From positions 248,001 through 312,000 of the forward strand of contig CAVWMF010000008.1 in NCBI GenBank assembly GCA_963756025.1: 64,000 nt of DNA. Direction: 5' to 3'. The notes beneath the pieces are model-generated. The model saw nothing but the letters and a program-made list of their open reading frames with translations. It searched no databases and had not been told where the DNA came from. A program made the position numbers and the translations under genes. Shown here piece by piece: positions 44,081-52,395 of the stretch (position 1 is its first letter; each line of letters opens with the position of its first letter). This DNA is from Bog-473 sp963756025 (lineage in GTDB: Bacteria; Actinomycetota; Acidimicrobiia; Acidimicrobiales; RAAP-2).

Positions 44081-45277
44081 ATGCCAGAGAAAATCTCCAT
44101 GGGCGCCGACGGTGCGCTCCACGTCCCCGAAGAGCCCATCATCCCCTTCATCGAAGGTGACGGCACGGGGGTCGACATCTGGCCCGCCGCCAAGCTGGTG
44201 CTCGACGCCGCCGCGGCCAAGCACGGCAACAAGGTCGCATGGAAGGAAGTGCTCGCCGGGCAGAAGGCTTTTGACGAGACCGGCAACTGGCTCCCCGACG
44301 AGACGGTGGAGAGCTTCCGGGAGCACCTGATCGGGATCAAGGGGCCGCTCACCACGCCCATCGGCGGCGGCATCCGCTCGCTCAATGTCGCCCTCCGCCA
44401 GATCCTCGATCTCTATGTGTGCCTGCGCCCGGTGCGCTGGTTCACCGGCGTGCCGTCGCCGGTGCTCCATCCCGAGCTGGTCGACATGGTCATCTTCCGG
44501 GAGAACACCGAGGACATCTACGCGGGGTACGAGGTGCAGGCAGGCACTCCCGAGGCGCTCAAGCTCATGACCTTCCTGCGTGACGAGATGCACTGGCCGG
44601 TCCGTGACGGCTCCGGCATCGGCATCAAGCCGATCTCGGAGATGGGCTCCAAGCGACTGATCCGCGCCGCGATCAAGTACGCCCTCGAGCACGGCCGGGC
44701 GTCGGTCACCATGGTGCACAAGGGCAACATCCAGAAGTTCACCGAGGGCGCATTCATGAACTGGGGCTACGAGCTCGTCCGCGAAGAGTTCAACGATGTG
44801 GCGGTCGGCTGGGACGACTGCGGCGGGGATGCGGGCGACAAGCTGCTGGTGAAGGACTCGATCGCCGACATCACCCTGCAGCAGGTCCTGACCCGGCCCT
44901 CGGAGTTCGACGTGATCGCCACGACCAACCTCAACGGCGACTACCTCTCCGATGCGCTGGCGGCCCAGGTGGGCGGCATCGGTATCGCCCCGGGGGCCAA
45001 CATCAACTACGTCTCGGGCCACGGCATCTTCGAGGCGACCCACGGCACGGCACCGAAATACGCCGGCCAGGACAAGGTGAACCCCGGTTCGGTCCTACTC
45101 TCGGGCGTCCTCATGTACGAGCACATCGGCTGGCAGGAGGCGGCGAACGACATCGTGCGTGCGCTGGAGGCCACCATCGGCGAGAAGATCGTCACCTACG
45201 ACTTCGCCCGCCAGATGCAGGGCGCCACCGAGGTCAAGTGCTCGGAGTTCGCGTCCGCCATCGTCGACCGGCTCTGA
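44081..45277 (+). CDS. icd: Isocitrate dehydrogenase (NADP+)
   Basis: 398 residues, E. coli-type homodimeric enzyme. IPFIEGDGTGVDIWPA, the substrate/regulatory loop TTPIGGGIRSLNVALRQ (containing the Ser phosphorylated by AceK in enterics), MVIFRENTEDIYAGYE, HKGNIQKFTEGAFMNWGYEL, and ATHGTAPKYAGQDKVNPGS, where the Lys-Tyr pair indicates NADP specificity. Many actinobacteria instead have a monomeric Icd, so this form is notable. 34 bases before mdh. Confidence 0.95.
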   Translation: MPEKISMGADGALHVPEEPIIPFIEGDGTGVDIWPAAKLVLDAAAAKHGNKVAWKEVLAGQKAFDETGNWLPDETVESFREHLIGIKGPLTTPIGGGIRSLNVALRQILDLYVCLRPVRWFTGVPSPVLHPELVDMVIFRENTEDIYAGYEVQAGTPEALKLMTFLRDEMHWPVRDGSGIGIKPISEMGSKRLIRAAIKYALEHGRASVTMVHKGNIQKFTEGAFMNWGYELVREEFNDVAVGWDDCGGDAGDKLLVKDSIADITLQQVLTRPSEFDVIATTNLNGDYLSDALAAQVGGIGIAPGANINYVSGHGIFEATHGTAPKYAGQDKVNPGSVLLSGVLMYEHIGWQEAANDIVRALEATIGEKIVTYDFARQMQGATEVKCSEFASAIVDRL

Positions 45278-45310
45278 TCGTCGATCATCCCCGAGAAAGG
45301 AACAGCACCC

Positions 45311-46306
45311 ATGGCAGCAGCCCCCATCCATGTCACCGTCACCGGCGCGGCCGGCCAGATCGGCTACTCCCTCCTCTTCCGCATCGCCTCGGGCCAGTTG
45401 CTCGGCGCCGACCAGCCGATCGTCCTGCGCCTCCTCGAGATCGAACCGGCGCTGGGCGTGCTCGAGGGAGTCGTGATGGAGATCGACGACGGCGCCTACC
45501 CCCTGGTCACCGACATCGTCGCCACCTCCGATCTCAAGACCGCCTTCGACGGCACGTCGTGGGCCCTCCTGGTCGGCTCCGTCCCCCGTAAGGCCGGCAT
45601 GGAGCGCGGCGATCTCCTCAGTGTCAACGGCGGGATCTTCAAGCCCCAGGGGCGGGCCATCGCCGAGAACGCGGCCTCCGACGTGCGCATCCTCGTCGTG
45701 GGGAATCCCTGCAACACCAACTGCCTCATCGCCCGTTCCAATGCGCCGGAGATCCCCTCCGATCGCTGGTTCGCCATGACCCGTCTGGACGAGAACCGGG
45801 CCAAGGCCCAACTGGCCCACAAGGCGGGGGCACCCGTCGGCTCCGTCACCAACGTGGCCATCTGGGGCAACCACTCGGCGACGCAGTTCCCGGACTTCGC
45901 CAACGCCCGCATCGGGGGCGACCCGGCAACCGGGGTCATCACCGACCACGAGTGGCTGCAGGGCGACTTCATCACGACGGTGCAGAAGCGAGGGGCGGCC
46001 ATCATCGAGGCGCGCGGCTCCTCGTCGGCGGCATCGGCCGCATCGGCCGCCATCGACACCGTCGTCTCGCTGCGCACCAAGACCGCCCCGGGCGACTGCA
46101 CGTCGGTGGCCGTCGCCAGCTCGGGTGAGTACGGCGCCCCCGAAGGGCTGCAATTCGGCTTCCCGATCGTGGCCGACGGCCAGGGGAATTGGTCGGTCGC
46201 CGAGAACTTCGAGCATGACGACTTTGCCCGGCAACGCATCGCGGTGACCACCGACGAGCTGCTCGGCGAACGCAATGACGTCCGGGAGCTCGGCCTCATC
46301 GAGTGA
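45311..46306 (+). CDS. mdh: Malate dehydrogenase
   Basis: 331 residues, MDH type 2 (actinobacterial/cytosolic-like). NAD-binding TVTGAAGQIGYSLLFRIASG, substrate Arg loop LVGSVPRKAGMERGDLL, VVGNPCNTNCLIARSNAP, catalytic MTRLDENRAKAQLAHK and IWGNHSATQFPDF. AGAAAGGAAC ribosome site. With icd and sucCD it supplies much of the TCA cycle in this window. Confidence 0.96.
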   Translation: MAAAPIHVTVTGAAGQIGYSLLFRIASGQLLGADQPIVLRLLEIEPALGVLEGVVMEIDDGAYPLVTDIVATSDLKTAFDGTSWALLVGSVPRKAGMERGDLLSVNGGIFKPQGRAIAENAASDVRILVVGNPCNTNCLIARSNAPEIPSDRWFAMTRLDENRAKAQLAHKAGAPVGSVTNVAIWGNHSATQFPDFANARIGGDPATGVITDHEWLQGDFITTVQKRGAAIIEARGSSSAASAASAAIDTVVSLRTKTAPGDCTSVAVASSGEYGAPEGLQFGFPIVADGQGNWSVAENFEHDDFARQRIAVTTDELLGERNDVRELGLIE

Positions 46307-46373
46307 TCAGAGGCTGGTGTCATCGACCGTTCGCGCCCGTGAAACCCTGGCGAAACACAAGCCTGTAAGCGTA

Positions 46374-47957
46374 ATGGGAGTGGGCGATCTGTTCGATGGC
46401 TACGGGGAGGCCGCACACGGCCTGACGAAGGCCGCATTTGACGAGATGGTGGGGCACGACGGCGCCACCCGCTCGCCGTACGCCGGGGTGTCCTCCTCGT
46501 TGTCGCAGATGGGCCCCGAGGACGTCTCGGCCCGGGCCACCCGCCTCGCCCGTGCCTTCATGGACCAGGGCGTGACTTTCGACCTCGATGGCGAAGAACG
46601 CCCCTTCCCGCTCGATGTCGTGCCGCGCATCTTCACGGCGGGCGAATGGAAGGAGGTCTCGAGCGGCGTGGCCCAACGGGTGCGGGCCCTGGAGGCCTTC
46701 CTCTCCGACGTCTACGGGGCGGCTCGCATCGTCAGCGACGGGCTGATCCCGCACGAAGTGATCACCAGTTCGCCGGGTTTCGTGCGTGCGGCCTTCGGGC
46801 TCGCGCCACCGAACGGTGTGCGCATCCACGTGGCCGGCATCGACGTCATCCGCGACGAGGAGGGTGAGTTCCGCGTCCTGGAGGACAACGTGCGCAGCCC
46901 CTCGGGCGTCAGCTACGTCCTGGCCAACCGGGCCGCCATGGCCCGCGTCCTGCCCGAGCTCTTCTGGGGTCAACCCATACAGATGGTGACCGACTACCCG
47001 GCCCATCTCATCAATGCGCTGCGCCGCGCCGCCCCGACGGGTGTACAGGACCCGACCGTGGTCGTGCTCACCCCGGGCGTGCACAACTCCGCCTTCTACG
47101 AGCACGCGCTGCTGGCCCGCTTGATGGGTGTGCATCTGGTCGAGGGGCGGGACCTCGTCTGCCACGGGACCGAGGTGTTCCTGCGCACCACCGAGGGTGA
47201 AGTGCCGGTCCACGTGATCTACCGCCGGATTGATGACGACTACCTCGACCCCCTCCAGTTCCGGCCCGAGTCGCTCGTGGGCTGTCCCGGTGTGGTCAAC
47301 GCGGCCCGGGCGGGCCGGGTGACCATCACCAACGGCGTGGGCAACGGGGTGGCCGACGACAAACTCGTCTACGCCTACGTGCCAGCGATGATCAAGTACT
47401 ACCTGGGCGAGGACCCCATCCTGCAGAACGTGGAGACGATGCACCTGCAGGACGCCGTGGTGCGGGCCGACGCCCTCTCGCGACGCGATGAGCTCGTCTT
47501 CAAGCGGGTCGACGGTTCGGGAGGGAAGGGGTTGGTCATCGGCACCTCGGCCACGGGCAGCGAGCTGGACCAACTCGCCTTCGAGGTGGAGAACGAGCCA
47601 CGGCAGTGGATCGCCCAGCGCGTGGTCGCGCTCTCGACCTCGCCCACCTGGGTGGACAGCGAAATGGTGCGCCGCCACGTGGACCTGCGGCCCTTCGCGG
47701 TCAACGACGGCGAAAACGTTTGGGTCCTGCCCGGCGGCCTCACCCGAGTCGCCCTGCAGGAGGGCGGGCTGGTGGTGAACTCCAGCCAGGGCGGGGGCTC
47801 CAAGGACACCTGGGTGGTAGGCGGAGGCCCGCCGACGCCCGTGCTCCCGCCGCGCCAGGTCGCCGCCGTGAGTCTGAGCCCGCCCATGGACGCCGGCCCG
47901 GGCGACGACTCGGAGAACCGCAACCAGCAGCAGCAGCAGCAACAGCAGCGGCGATGA
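46374..47957 (+). CDS. Circularly permuted ATP-grasp family protein (DUF404/DUF407-like)
   Basis: 527 residues. Matches the conserved actinobacterial family seen beside alpha-E and transglutaminase genes (Rv2411c-type): FDGYGEAAHGLTKAAFDEMV, LDVVPRIFTAGEWKEVSSGV, VIRDEEGEFRVLEDNVRSPS (ATP-grasp acidic residues), YRRIDDDYLDPLQFRPESLV and KRVDGSGGKGLVIG. Expected to form an amide bond using ATP; substrate unknown. The tail is variable and ends with eight Gln encoded by a CAG run. ATG 46374 chosen; GTG codons upstream are in frame. Stop overlaps the next ATG. Confidence 0.88.
   Translation: MGVGDLFDGYGEAAHGLTKAAFDEMVGHDGATRSPYAGVSSSLSQMGPEDVSARATRLARAFMDQGVTFDLDGEERPFPLDVVPRIFTAGEWKEVSSGVAQRVRALEAFLSDVYGAARIVSDGLIPHEVITSSPGFVRAAFGLAPPNGVRIHVAGIDVIRDEEGEFRVLEDNVRSPSGVSYVLANRAAMARVLPELFWGQPIQMVTDYPAHLINALRRAAPTGVQDPTVVVLTPGVHNSAFYEHALLARLMGVHLVEGRDLVCHGTEVFLRTTEGEVPVHVIYRRIDDDYLDPLQFRPESLVGCPGVVNAARAGRVTITNGVGNGVADDKLVYAYVPAMIKYYLGEDPILQNVETMHLQDAVVRADALSRRDELVFKRVDGSGGKGLVIGTSATGSELDQLAFEVENEPRQWIAQRVVALSTSPTWVDSEMVRRHVDLRPFAVNDGENVWVLPGGLTRVALQEGGLVVNSSQGGGSKDTWVVGGGPPTPVLPPRQVAAVSLSPPMDAGPGDDSENRNQQQQQQQQRR
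47925..47950 (+). repeat. CAG triplet run (polyglutamine tail)
   Basis: Five CAG, one CAA, then two CAG codons at the extreme C-terminus of the ATP-grasp gene, next to the ATGA coupling point to the alpha-E gene. Length change here keeps the frame and would only vary the Gln tail. Confidence 0.85.
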
Positions 47958-48898
47958 CCCAGGCCCTGCTGAGCCGTGTGGCCGAGTCGATCTTCTGGGT
48001 CGGCCGTTACGTGGAGCGGGCCGAGGGCACCGCCCGCATCCTCGACGTGTCCGTGTTCCAGGCGCTCGAGCAGAGCGACACCGAAGGGGGCCACGCCGCC
48101 CGCCGGCTCCTGGCCGTCATGGGCCTGCCCGACAACGAGAACGAGACGCTGTGGCAGGCGACCGAGCGGCTGGCCACCGACCCGAAGAGCCGTTCGTCCA
48201 TCGCCGGGGCCTTGGCGGCCGCCCGCGAGAACACCCGCGGTGTCCGCCACGTCGTCCCGGTCGAATTCTGGGAGCACATCAACGCCACCTGGTCGGCGCT
48301 CCCCCGGCAGTGGGAGGCCACCCGCCGCGCCGGGCCGGCCCCCTATCTCTCGTTCGTCAAGAGTCAGGTCGCCGGCATCACGGGCCTGGCCGACACCATG
48401 ATGAGCCGGGACCAGACCTGGCTCTTCTTCACCCTCGGACGCTGCCTGGAGACGACCGACGTCGTGGCCCGCCAGCTGGCGACGGTCGAGTTCGACCAGG
48501 TATTCGACAGCGGCCTGGTCATGCTCCTGCGCTCGTGCGGCGGCTACGAGCCCTATCTGCGGTTGTCCCAGGGTGTGGTGGAACCCGGGCGCGTGCTCGA
48601 CTTCCTGTTGCGCGACCGCCTCTTCCCCCGTTCGGCCTACGCCTCGTTGACGCTGGCCGAGGAGTGTCTGGACAAGATCAACTCCGGCCGTCACGGCACG
48701 TGGGAGGACGCCCGGGGCCTGGTCGGCCTGGCCCGCGCCGAGCTCGAGTATTCATCGCCCGCCTCCCTCTCACGTGGCCTCGGGACCCGTCTCGAGCGCC
48801 TGCAGGGGTCCATCTCGTCGGTCTGTGACGCGGTCACCCGTCGCTACTTCGCCCAGGATCTGCCGACACAGTGGCGGCGCGGGGGTGGGGGAGGGTGA
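47954..48898 (+). CDS. Alpha-E domain-containing protein (DUF403)
   Basis: 314 residues, all-helical. LLSRVAESIFWVGRYVERAE is the hallmark N-terminus; RENTRGVRHVVPVEFWEHIN and SRDQTWLFFTLGRCLETTDV follow. Function unproven; always found with the permuted ATP-grasp partner. ATG overlaps the upstream stop (ATGA) and its own stop overlaps the next GTG, so the three proteins are translated as a coupled set. Confidence 0.88.
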   Translation: MTQALLSRVAESIFWVGRYVERAEGTARILDVSVFQALEQSDTEGGHAARRLLAVMGLPDNENETLWQATERLATDPKSRSSIAGALAAARENTRGVRHVVPVEFWEHINATWSALPRQWEATRRAGPAPYLSFVKSQVAGITGLADTMMSRDQTWLFFTLGRCLETTDVVARQLATVEFDQVFDSGLVMLLRSCGGYEPYLRLSQGVVEPGRVLDFLLRDRLFPRSAYASLTLAEECLDKINSGRHGTWEDARGLVGLARAELEYSSPASLSRGLGTRLERLQGSISSVCDAVTRRYFAQDLPTQWRRGGGGG

Positions 48899-49737
48899 CC
48901 CGGGCCGACGGCTGGCGACTGCACGTGTCGCACGAAACCCGCTTCGACTACAACGCTCCGGCGCGGGCCTCCTACAACGAGCTCCGCCTGACTCCCCGCA
49001 CCGAGCGCCGGCAGACCGCGCTCGAGACGAAAATCGCGACGGTGCCGCCGGCACCCCAGTACTCCTACGTGGACTACTGGGGCACGCAGGTGGTGGCGTT
49101 CAACGTCGACCGGGGCCACGAGATGCTCTCCATCACCGGGACGGCGCTGATCGACACGCAACGACCCGAGGCGCCCGAGGACGCATCGTGGGCGGACGTC
49201 GACGACGCGGCGCTCACGATGGCCGACTACCTCTCCCACAAGCTTTTCACGGCACCCGGGCCCGAGCTGGCGGAGCTCGCATGGAGCCTGCGCGCCCCCA
49301 CCCCGTTGCTGACGGCGCAGAACATCATGGAGCGCACCCACGAGTCCCTGCGCTACGTGCGCGGCGTGACCAACGTGCACACCTCGGCCTACGAGGCCTT
49401 CGTCGACGGCGCCGGCGTCTGCCAGGACTTCGCCCATCTGGCCCTGGCCATGACCAAATCGGTCGGCCTACCCGCGCGCTACGTGTCGGGGTACTTCCAT
49501 CCCGATTCCGACGCTGTCGTCGGCGAGGAGATCGTCGGCGAGAGCCATGCCTGGATCGAGGTGTGGACGGGTTCCTGGTGGGCCTACGACCCGACCAACA
49601 ACTGCGCCGTGGGGGAGCGTCACGTGGCCATCGGCCGGGGGCGGGATTATTCGGACGTGCCCCCGGTCAAGGGCATCTACGCCGGCAACGCCGAACACAC
49701 CATGCACGTGGGCGTGCACATCACGAGGACGAACTGA
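48895..49737 (+). CDS. Transglutaminase-like cysteine protease-fold protein
   Basis: 280 residues from GTG 48895 (GGGGGAGG directly upstream). N-terminal bacterial transglutaminase-like beta domain (LHVSHETRFDYNAPARASYN, LRLTPRTERRQ). Catalytic triad: Cys176 in DGAGVCQDFAHLALAM, His in GESHAWIEVW, Asp in WAYDPTNN. Likely cleaves or forms an amide/isopeptide bond linked to the ATP-grasp product. No signal peptide. Confidence 0.9.
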   Translation: MTRADGWRLHVSHETRFDYNAPARASYNELRLTPRTERRQTALETKIATVPPAPQYSYVDYWGTQVVAFNVDRGHEMLSITGTALIDTQRPEAPEDASWADVDDAALTMADYLSHKLFTAPGPELAELAWSLRAPTPLLTAQNIMERTHESLRYVRGVTNVHTSAYEAFVDGAGVCQDFAHLALAMTKSVGLPARYVSGYFHPDSDAVVGEEIVGESHAWIEVWTGSWWAYDPTNNCAVGERHVAIGRGRDYSDVPPVKGIYAGNAEHTMHVGVHITRTN

Positions 49738-49751
49738 ACGTTGCACACGCC

Positions 49752-50405
49752 GTGCTGACCCGCATGCGGATCTGGCTGCCCGACGCCCCGGGCGTCCTCG
49801 GAGCGGTGGCCGCGGAGATCGGGGCCGTCAAGGGCAACGTCATCGCACTCGAGGTTCTCGAGCGCGAAGCCGGCGTGGCCATCGACGAGTTCGTGGTCGA
49901 GCTCCCCGACCTGCCCGGTGCCATCGATGCGGTGTGCAAGGGCATCCGCAATATCCCCGGAGCGGGCGTCGAGGATGTCCGCGAGCTGGGTGTCGCGGCT
50001 CAGGACCGAGAGGACACGGTCCTCAACGCGGCCGCGGCGATCCTGCAGGCGGCCACGGCCACCGCGGCCATGAACACGTTGTCGGGCCAGCTCATGGCGC
50101 TCTTCGATCTCACCTGGCTGGCCGTGGCCGATCTGGGCCTGAAGACCTTCACCGAGGTGCACGGCGACGCGCCCGGCATCGACTGGCTCGCTGCCTTCGC
50201 CGCCGGCTCGCAGAGCGGGGCCGACCCGTCCAACGACACCACCAGCTCGGGCGTGTTCGTCGAGGCGATCCCCGAGACCGAGCTCACCGTTTGCGGCGGT
50301 CGCCCGGCGCCGATCCGCCGCCGCGAGCGCCATGCCATTGCCATGCTGGTCATCGTCACGGCCCGCTTCGTCGACGCCCTGGGTTGGCGCGACCGGGTGC
50401 ACTGA
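49752..50405 (+). CDS. ACT-domain-containing protein
   Basis: 217 residues from GTG 49752 (ATG 49764 possible). Residues 1-75 form an ACT-like small-molecule-binding domain: MRIWLPDAPGVLGAVAAEIG, NVIALEVLEREAGVAIDEFV. The remainder (LNAAAAILQAATATAAMNTL and after) is helical and has no motif I recognise; GAF-like sensing is possible. Fourteen bases after the transglutaminase gene, so possibly part of that operon, but its role is unknown. Confidence 0.75.
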   Translation: MLTRMRIWLPDAPGVLGAVAAEIGAVKGNVIALEVLEREAGVAIDEFVVELPDLPGAIDAVCKGIRNIPGAGVEDVRELGVAAQDREDTVLNAAAAILQAATATAAMNTLSGQLMALFDLTWLAVADLGLKTFTEVHGDAPGIDWLAAFAAGSQSGADPSNDTTSSGVFVEAIPETELTVCGGRPAPIRRRERHAIAMLVIVTARFVDALGWRDRVH

Positions 50406-50429
50406 GGCCCGGTCCGGGTCGTCAACCTC

Positions 50430-52214
50430 CTACGCGGACATCCTCCGGTGGCGCAGCACTGGCGCTGGGGCGCTGGCGCTGGCGCTGTCGGCAGCCTCCA
50501 CCTCGGGGGCCGGGTTCTCGGAGTAGATGTACTTGCCGCCCCGCAGCCAGGAGGCCCCGGCAGCGACCAGGCAGGCGAGCACGGCGAAGTCGAAGGCGGC
50601 GTGCAAGCCCGCCTTGAAAGGCTTGGCGATCAGCAGGGGGAAGAAGCCGCGCCCGTTGAGCGTCGCCTGGTTGGCTGCCGACAGGTGCGAAAGCACCGGC
50701 GCGCCCAGAAGGTGCTGGACCGGGCTGAAGCCGAGGAACGCAGCGAAGAGCGAGGTCACCGGGGGAAGACCGGCCGCCCGCCTCGCCACGGGGCCGGGTA
50801 CCCCGTGCGCCCGGAGCCCGACGAAGAGCGCGCCGGGGAGCGTCGAGGACAAGCCGATGATCATGAGCGTGAAGAAGATGCCGATCGACAACACCTGGGC
50901 CGAATTCTGGAACGTCGAGTTCATGCCCGCGCCCACGCCCCGGTGCTGGCTGGGCAGGCTGTTCATCACACCGGCCCGGTTGGGTGCGGCGAAGGCCCCC
51001 ATTGCCAGCCCGTTGCAGAGCAGGATCACGGCGAAGGCGGGATAGGGGAAATCCACTGGGAGGAGCTCGAGGAGCCCGAAGGTGAGCGCCGCCGCCAACA
51101 TGCCACCGGTGGCAAAGGGTCGGGAACCGAAGCGGTCGGACAGAAAGCCGGAGATCGGCCCGGCGATGAGGAAGCCGGCGGTCAGCGGCAGCATGTAGAT
51201 GCCGGCCCACAGCGGGGTCCGGGCGAAGTCGTAGCCGTGCAGGGGCAGCCAGATTCCCTGGAGCCAGATGATCAGGATGAACATCAGGCCGCCCCGGCCG
51301 ATGCCGGCCAGCAGCGTGGAGATGCAGCCGGCGGTGAAGGCGCGGATCCGGAAGAGATCGAGCCGGAACATGGGATCCTCCACCTTCGTCTCGATGACGC
51401 CGAAGGCGATGAGCAGGGCGACGCCACCGATCAGGCATCCGAGCACGAAGGGGCTGGTCCAACCCATGATGTGGCCGCCGTAGGGCTGAATCCCGTAGGT
51501 GATCCCCACCATCAACGCGATGAGGCCGACGGCGAAGGTGATGTTGCCGGGCCAATCGATCCGGCCGTGCCGCCGTACCGGGACCTCACGCAGGGAGCGA
51601 TAGGCCCAGATGGTGGCGAAGAGCCCGATCGGGACCGAGACCAGGAAGATCAGGCGCCACTGGATGGGACCCAGGATCCCGCCCAGCACCAGGCCGAGGA
51701 ACGAACCGCTGATGCCGGCTACCTGGTTGATGCCCAGCGCCATCCCGCGCTGGTGCTCGGGGAAGGCGTCGGTCAGGAGCGCCCCCGAGTTGGCGATGAG
51801 GAAGGCGGCGCCCACGCCCTGGAATATCCGCATGATGATGAGGTAGAGGGCGGCGGCCGAGCCTGACATCCAGGTGATGGACAGCAGGAGTGAGAAGAAC
51901 GTGTAGACGGCGAATCCGAGGTTGTACATCTTCACGCGCCCGTACATGTCGCCTAGCCGCCCGAGGCTGACGACGAGCACGCTGCTGACGATGAGGAAGC
52001 TCAGGATCATCCAGAGCAGATAGAACGTGTTGCCGGGCAGCAAAGGGTTGATGCCGATGCCGCGGAAGATGTCGGGCAGCGCAATGAGGAGGATGGACGA
52101 GTCGATGGTGGCCATCAGGACGCCGAGCGTCGTGTTGGACAGGACCGTCCACTTGTAGCGGCTCCCCCGCTCGTCGGCCAGGGAGAGCGTGGGGACAGGG
52201 AGCGTGTCGCTCAC
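50430..52214 (-). CDS. DHA2-type MFS drug exporter (14 TM)
   Basis: 594 residues, EmrB/QacA type with about 14 transmembrane helices. Motif A-like GRLGDMYGRVKMYNLGFAVY, motif C-like GINQVAGISGSFLGLVLGGI, TM1 ATIDSSILLIALPDIFRGI. GTG start at 52214 overlaps the stop of a 10-codon leader (52211-52243). Proton-driven efflux of lipophilic cations or similar is the family role; substrate unknown. Convergent with the ACT-domain gene. Confidence 0.9.
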   Translation of the reverse strand: MSDTLPVPTLSLADERGSRYKWTVLSNTTLGVLMATIDSSILLIALPDIFRGIGINPLLPGNTFYLLWMILSFLIVSSVLVVSLGRLGDMYGRVKMYNLGFAVYTFFSLLLSITWMSGSAAALYLIIMRIFQGVGAAFLIANSGALLTDAFPEHQRGMALGINQVAGISGSFLGLVLGGILGPIQWRLIFLVSVPIGLFATIWAYRSLREVPVRRHGRIDWPGNITFAVGLIALMVGITYGIQPYGGHIMGWTSPFVLGCLIGGVALLIAFGVIETKVEDPMFRLDLFRIRAFTAGCISTLLAGIGRGGLMFILIIWLQGIWLPLHGYDFARTPLWAGIYMLPLTAGFLIAGPISGFLSDRFGSRPFATGGMLAAALTFGLLELLPVDFPYPAFAVILLCNGLAMGAFAAPNRAGVMNSLPSQHRGVGAGMNSTFQNSAQVLSIGIFFTLMIIGLSSTLPGALFVGLRAHGVPGPVARRAAGLPPVTSLFAAFLGFSPVQHLLGAPVLSHLSAANQATLNGRGFFPLLIAKPFKAGLHAAFDFAVLACLVAAGASWLRGGKYIYSENPAPEVEAADSASASAPAPVLRHRRMSA

Positions 52215-52243
52215 GCCCCTGGGGTCCCGTTGCTGGTCTTCAT
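52211..52243 (-). CDS. Ten-residue leader peptide upstream of the MFS exporter
   Basis: ATG at 52243 reads MKTSNGTPGA and TGA at 52211-52213, overlapping the exporter's GTG by three bases (GTGA). A strong GAGGAGAGGGAG ribosome site lies five to eleven bases before its ATG, whereas the exporter's own start has only a poor site, so reinitiation or coupling through the leader is likely. Function in attenuation is inference. Confidence 0.5.
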   Translation of the reverse strand: MKTSNGTPGA

Positions 52244-52395
52244 GCGCGCTCCCTCTCCTCGAAATCGCTCTGATGTGCCTCGATCGTACCTTTACGTCAA
52301 CGGTAGGGGATCATCGGGCTCCTCGGGCCTCGGCTGGCCCGGCGCCCCCGGCTGGCCCGGCTGCCCCGGCGAGTCGCCTCGCGTAGTCTCCGGGC

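Noticed and set aside
52300..52395. Collagen-like Gly-X-Y peptide encoded before the oxidoreductase
   Set aside because: Arises from an 18-base GC-rich duplication (GGCTGGCCCGGC) in the intergenic region; no start or ribosome site and overlaps the oxidoreductase start.
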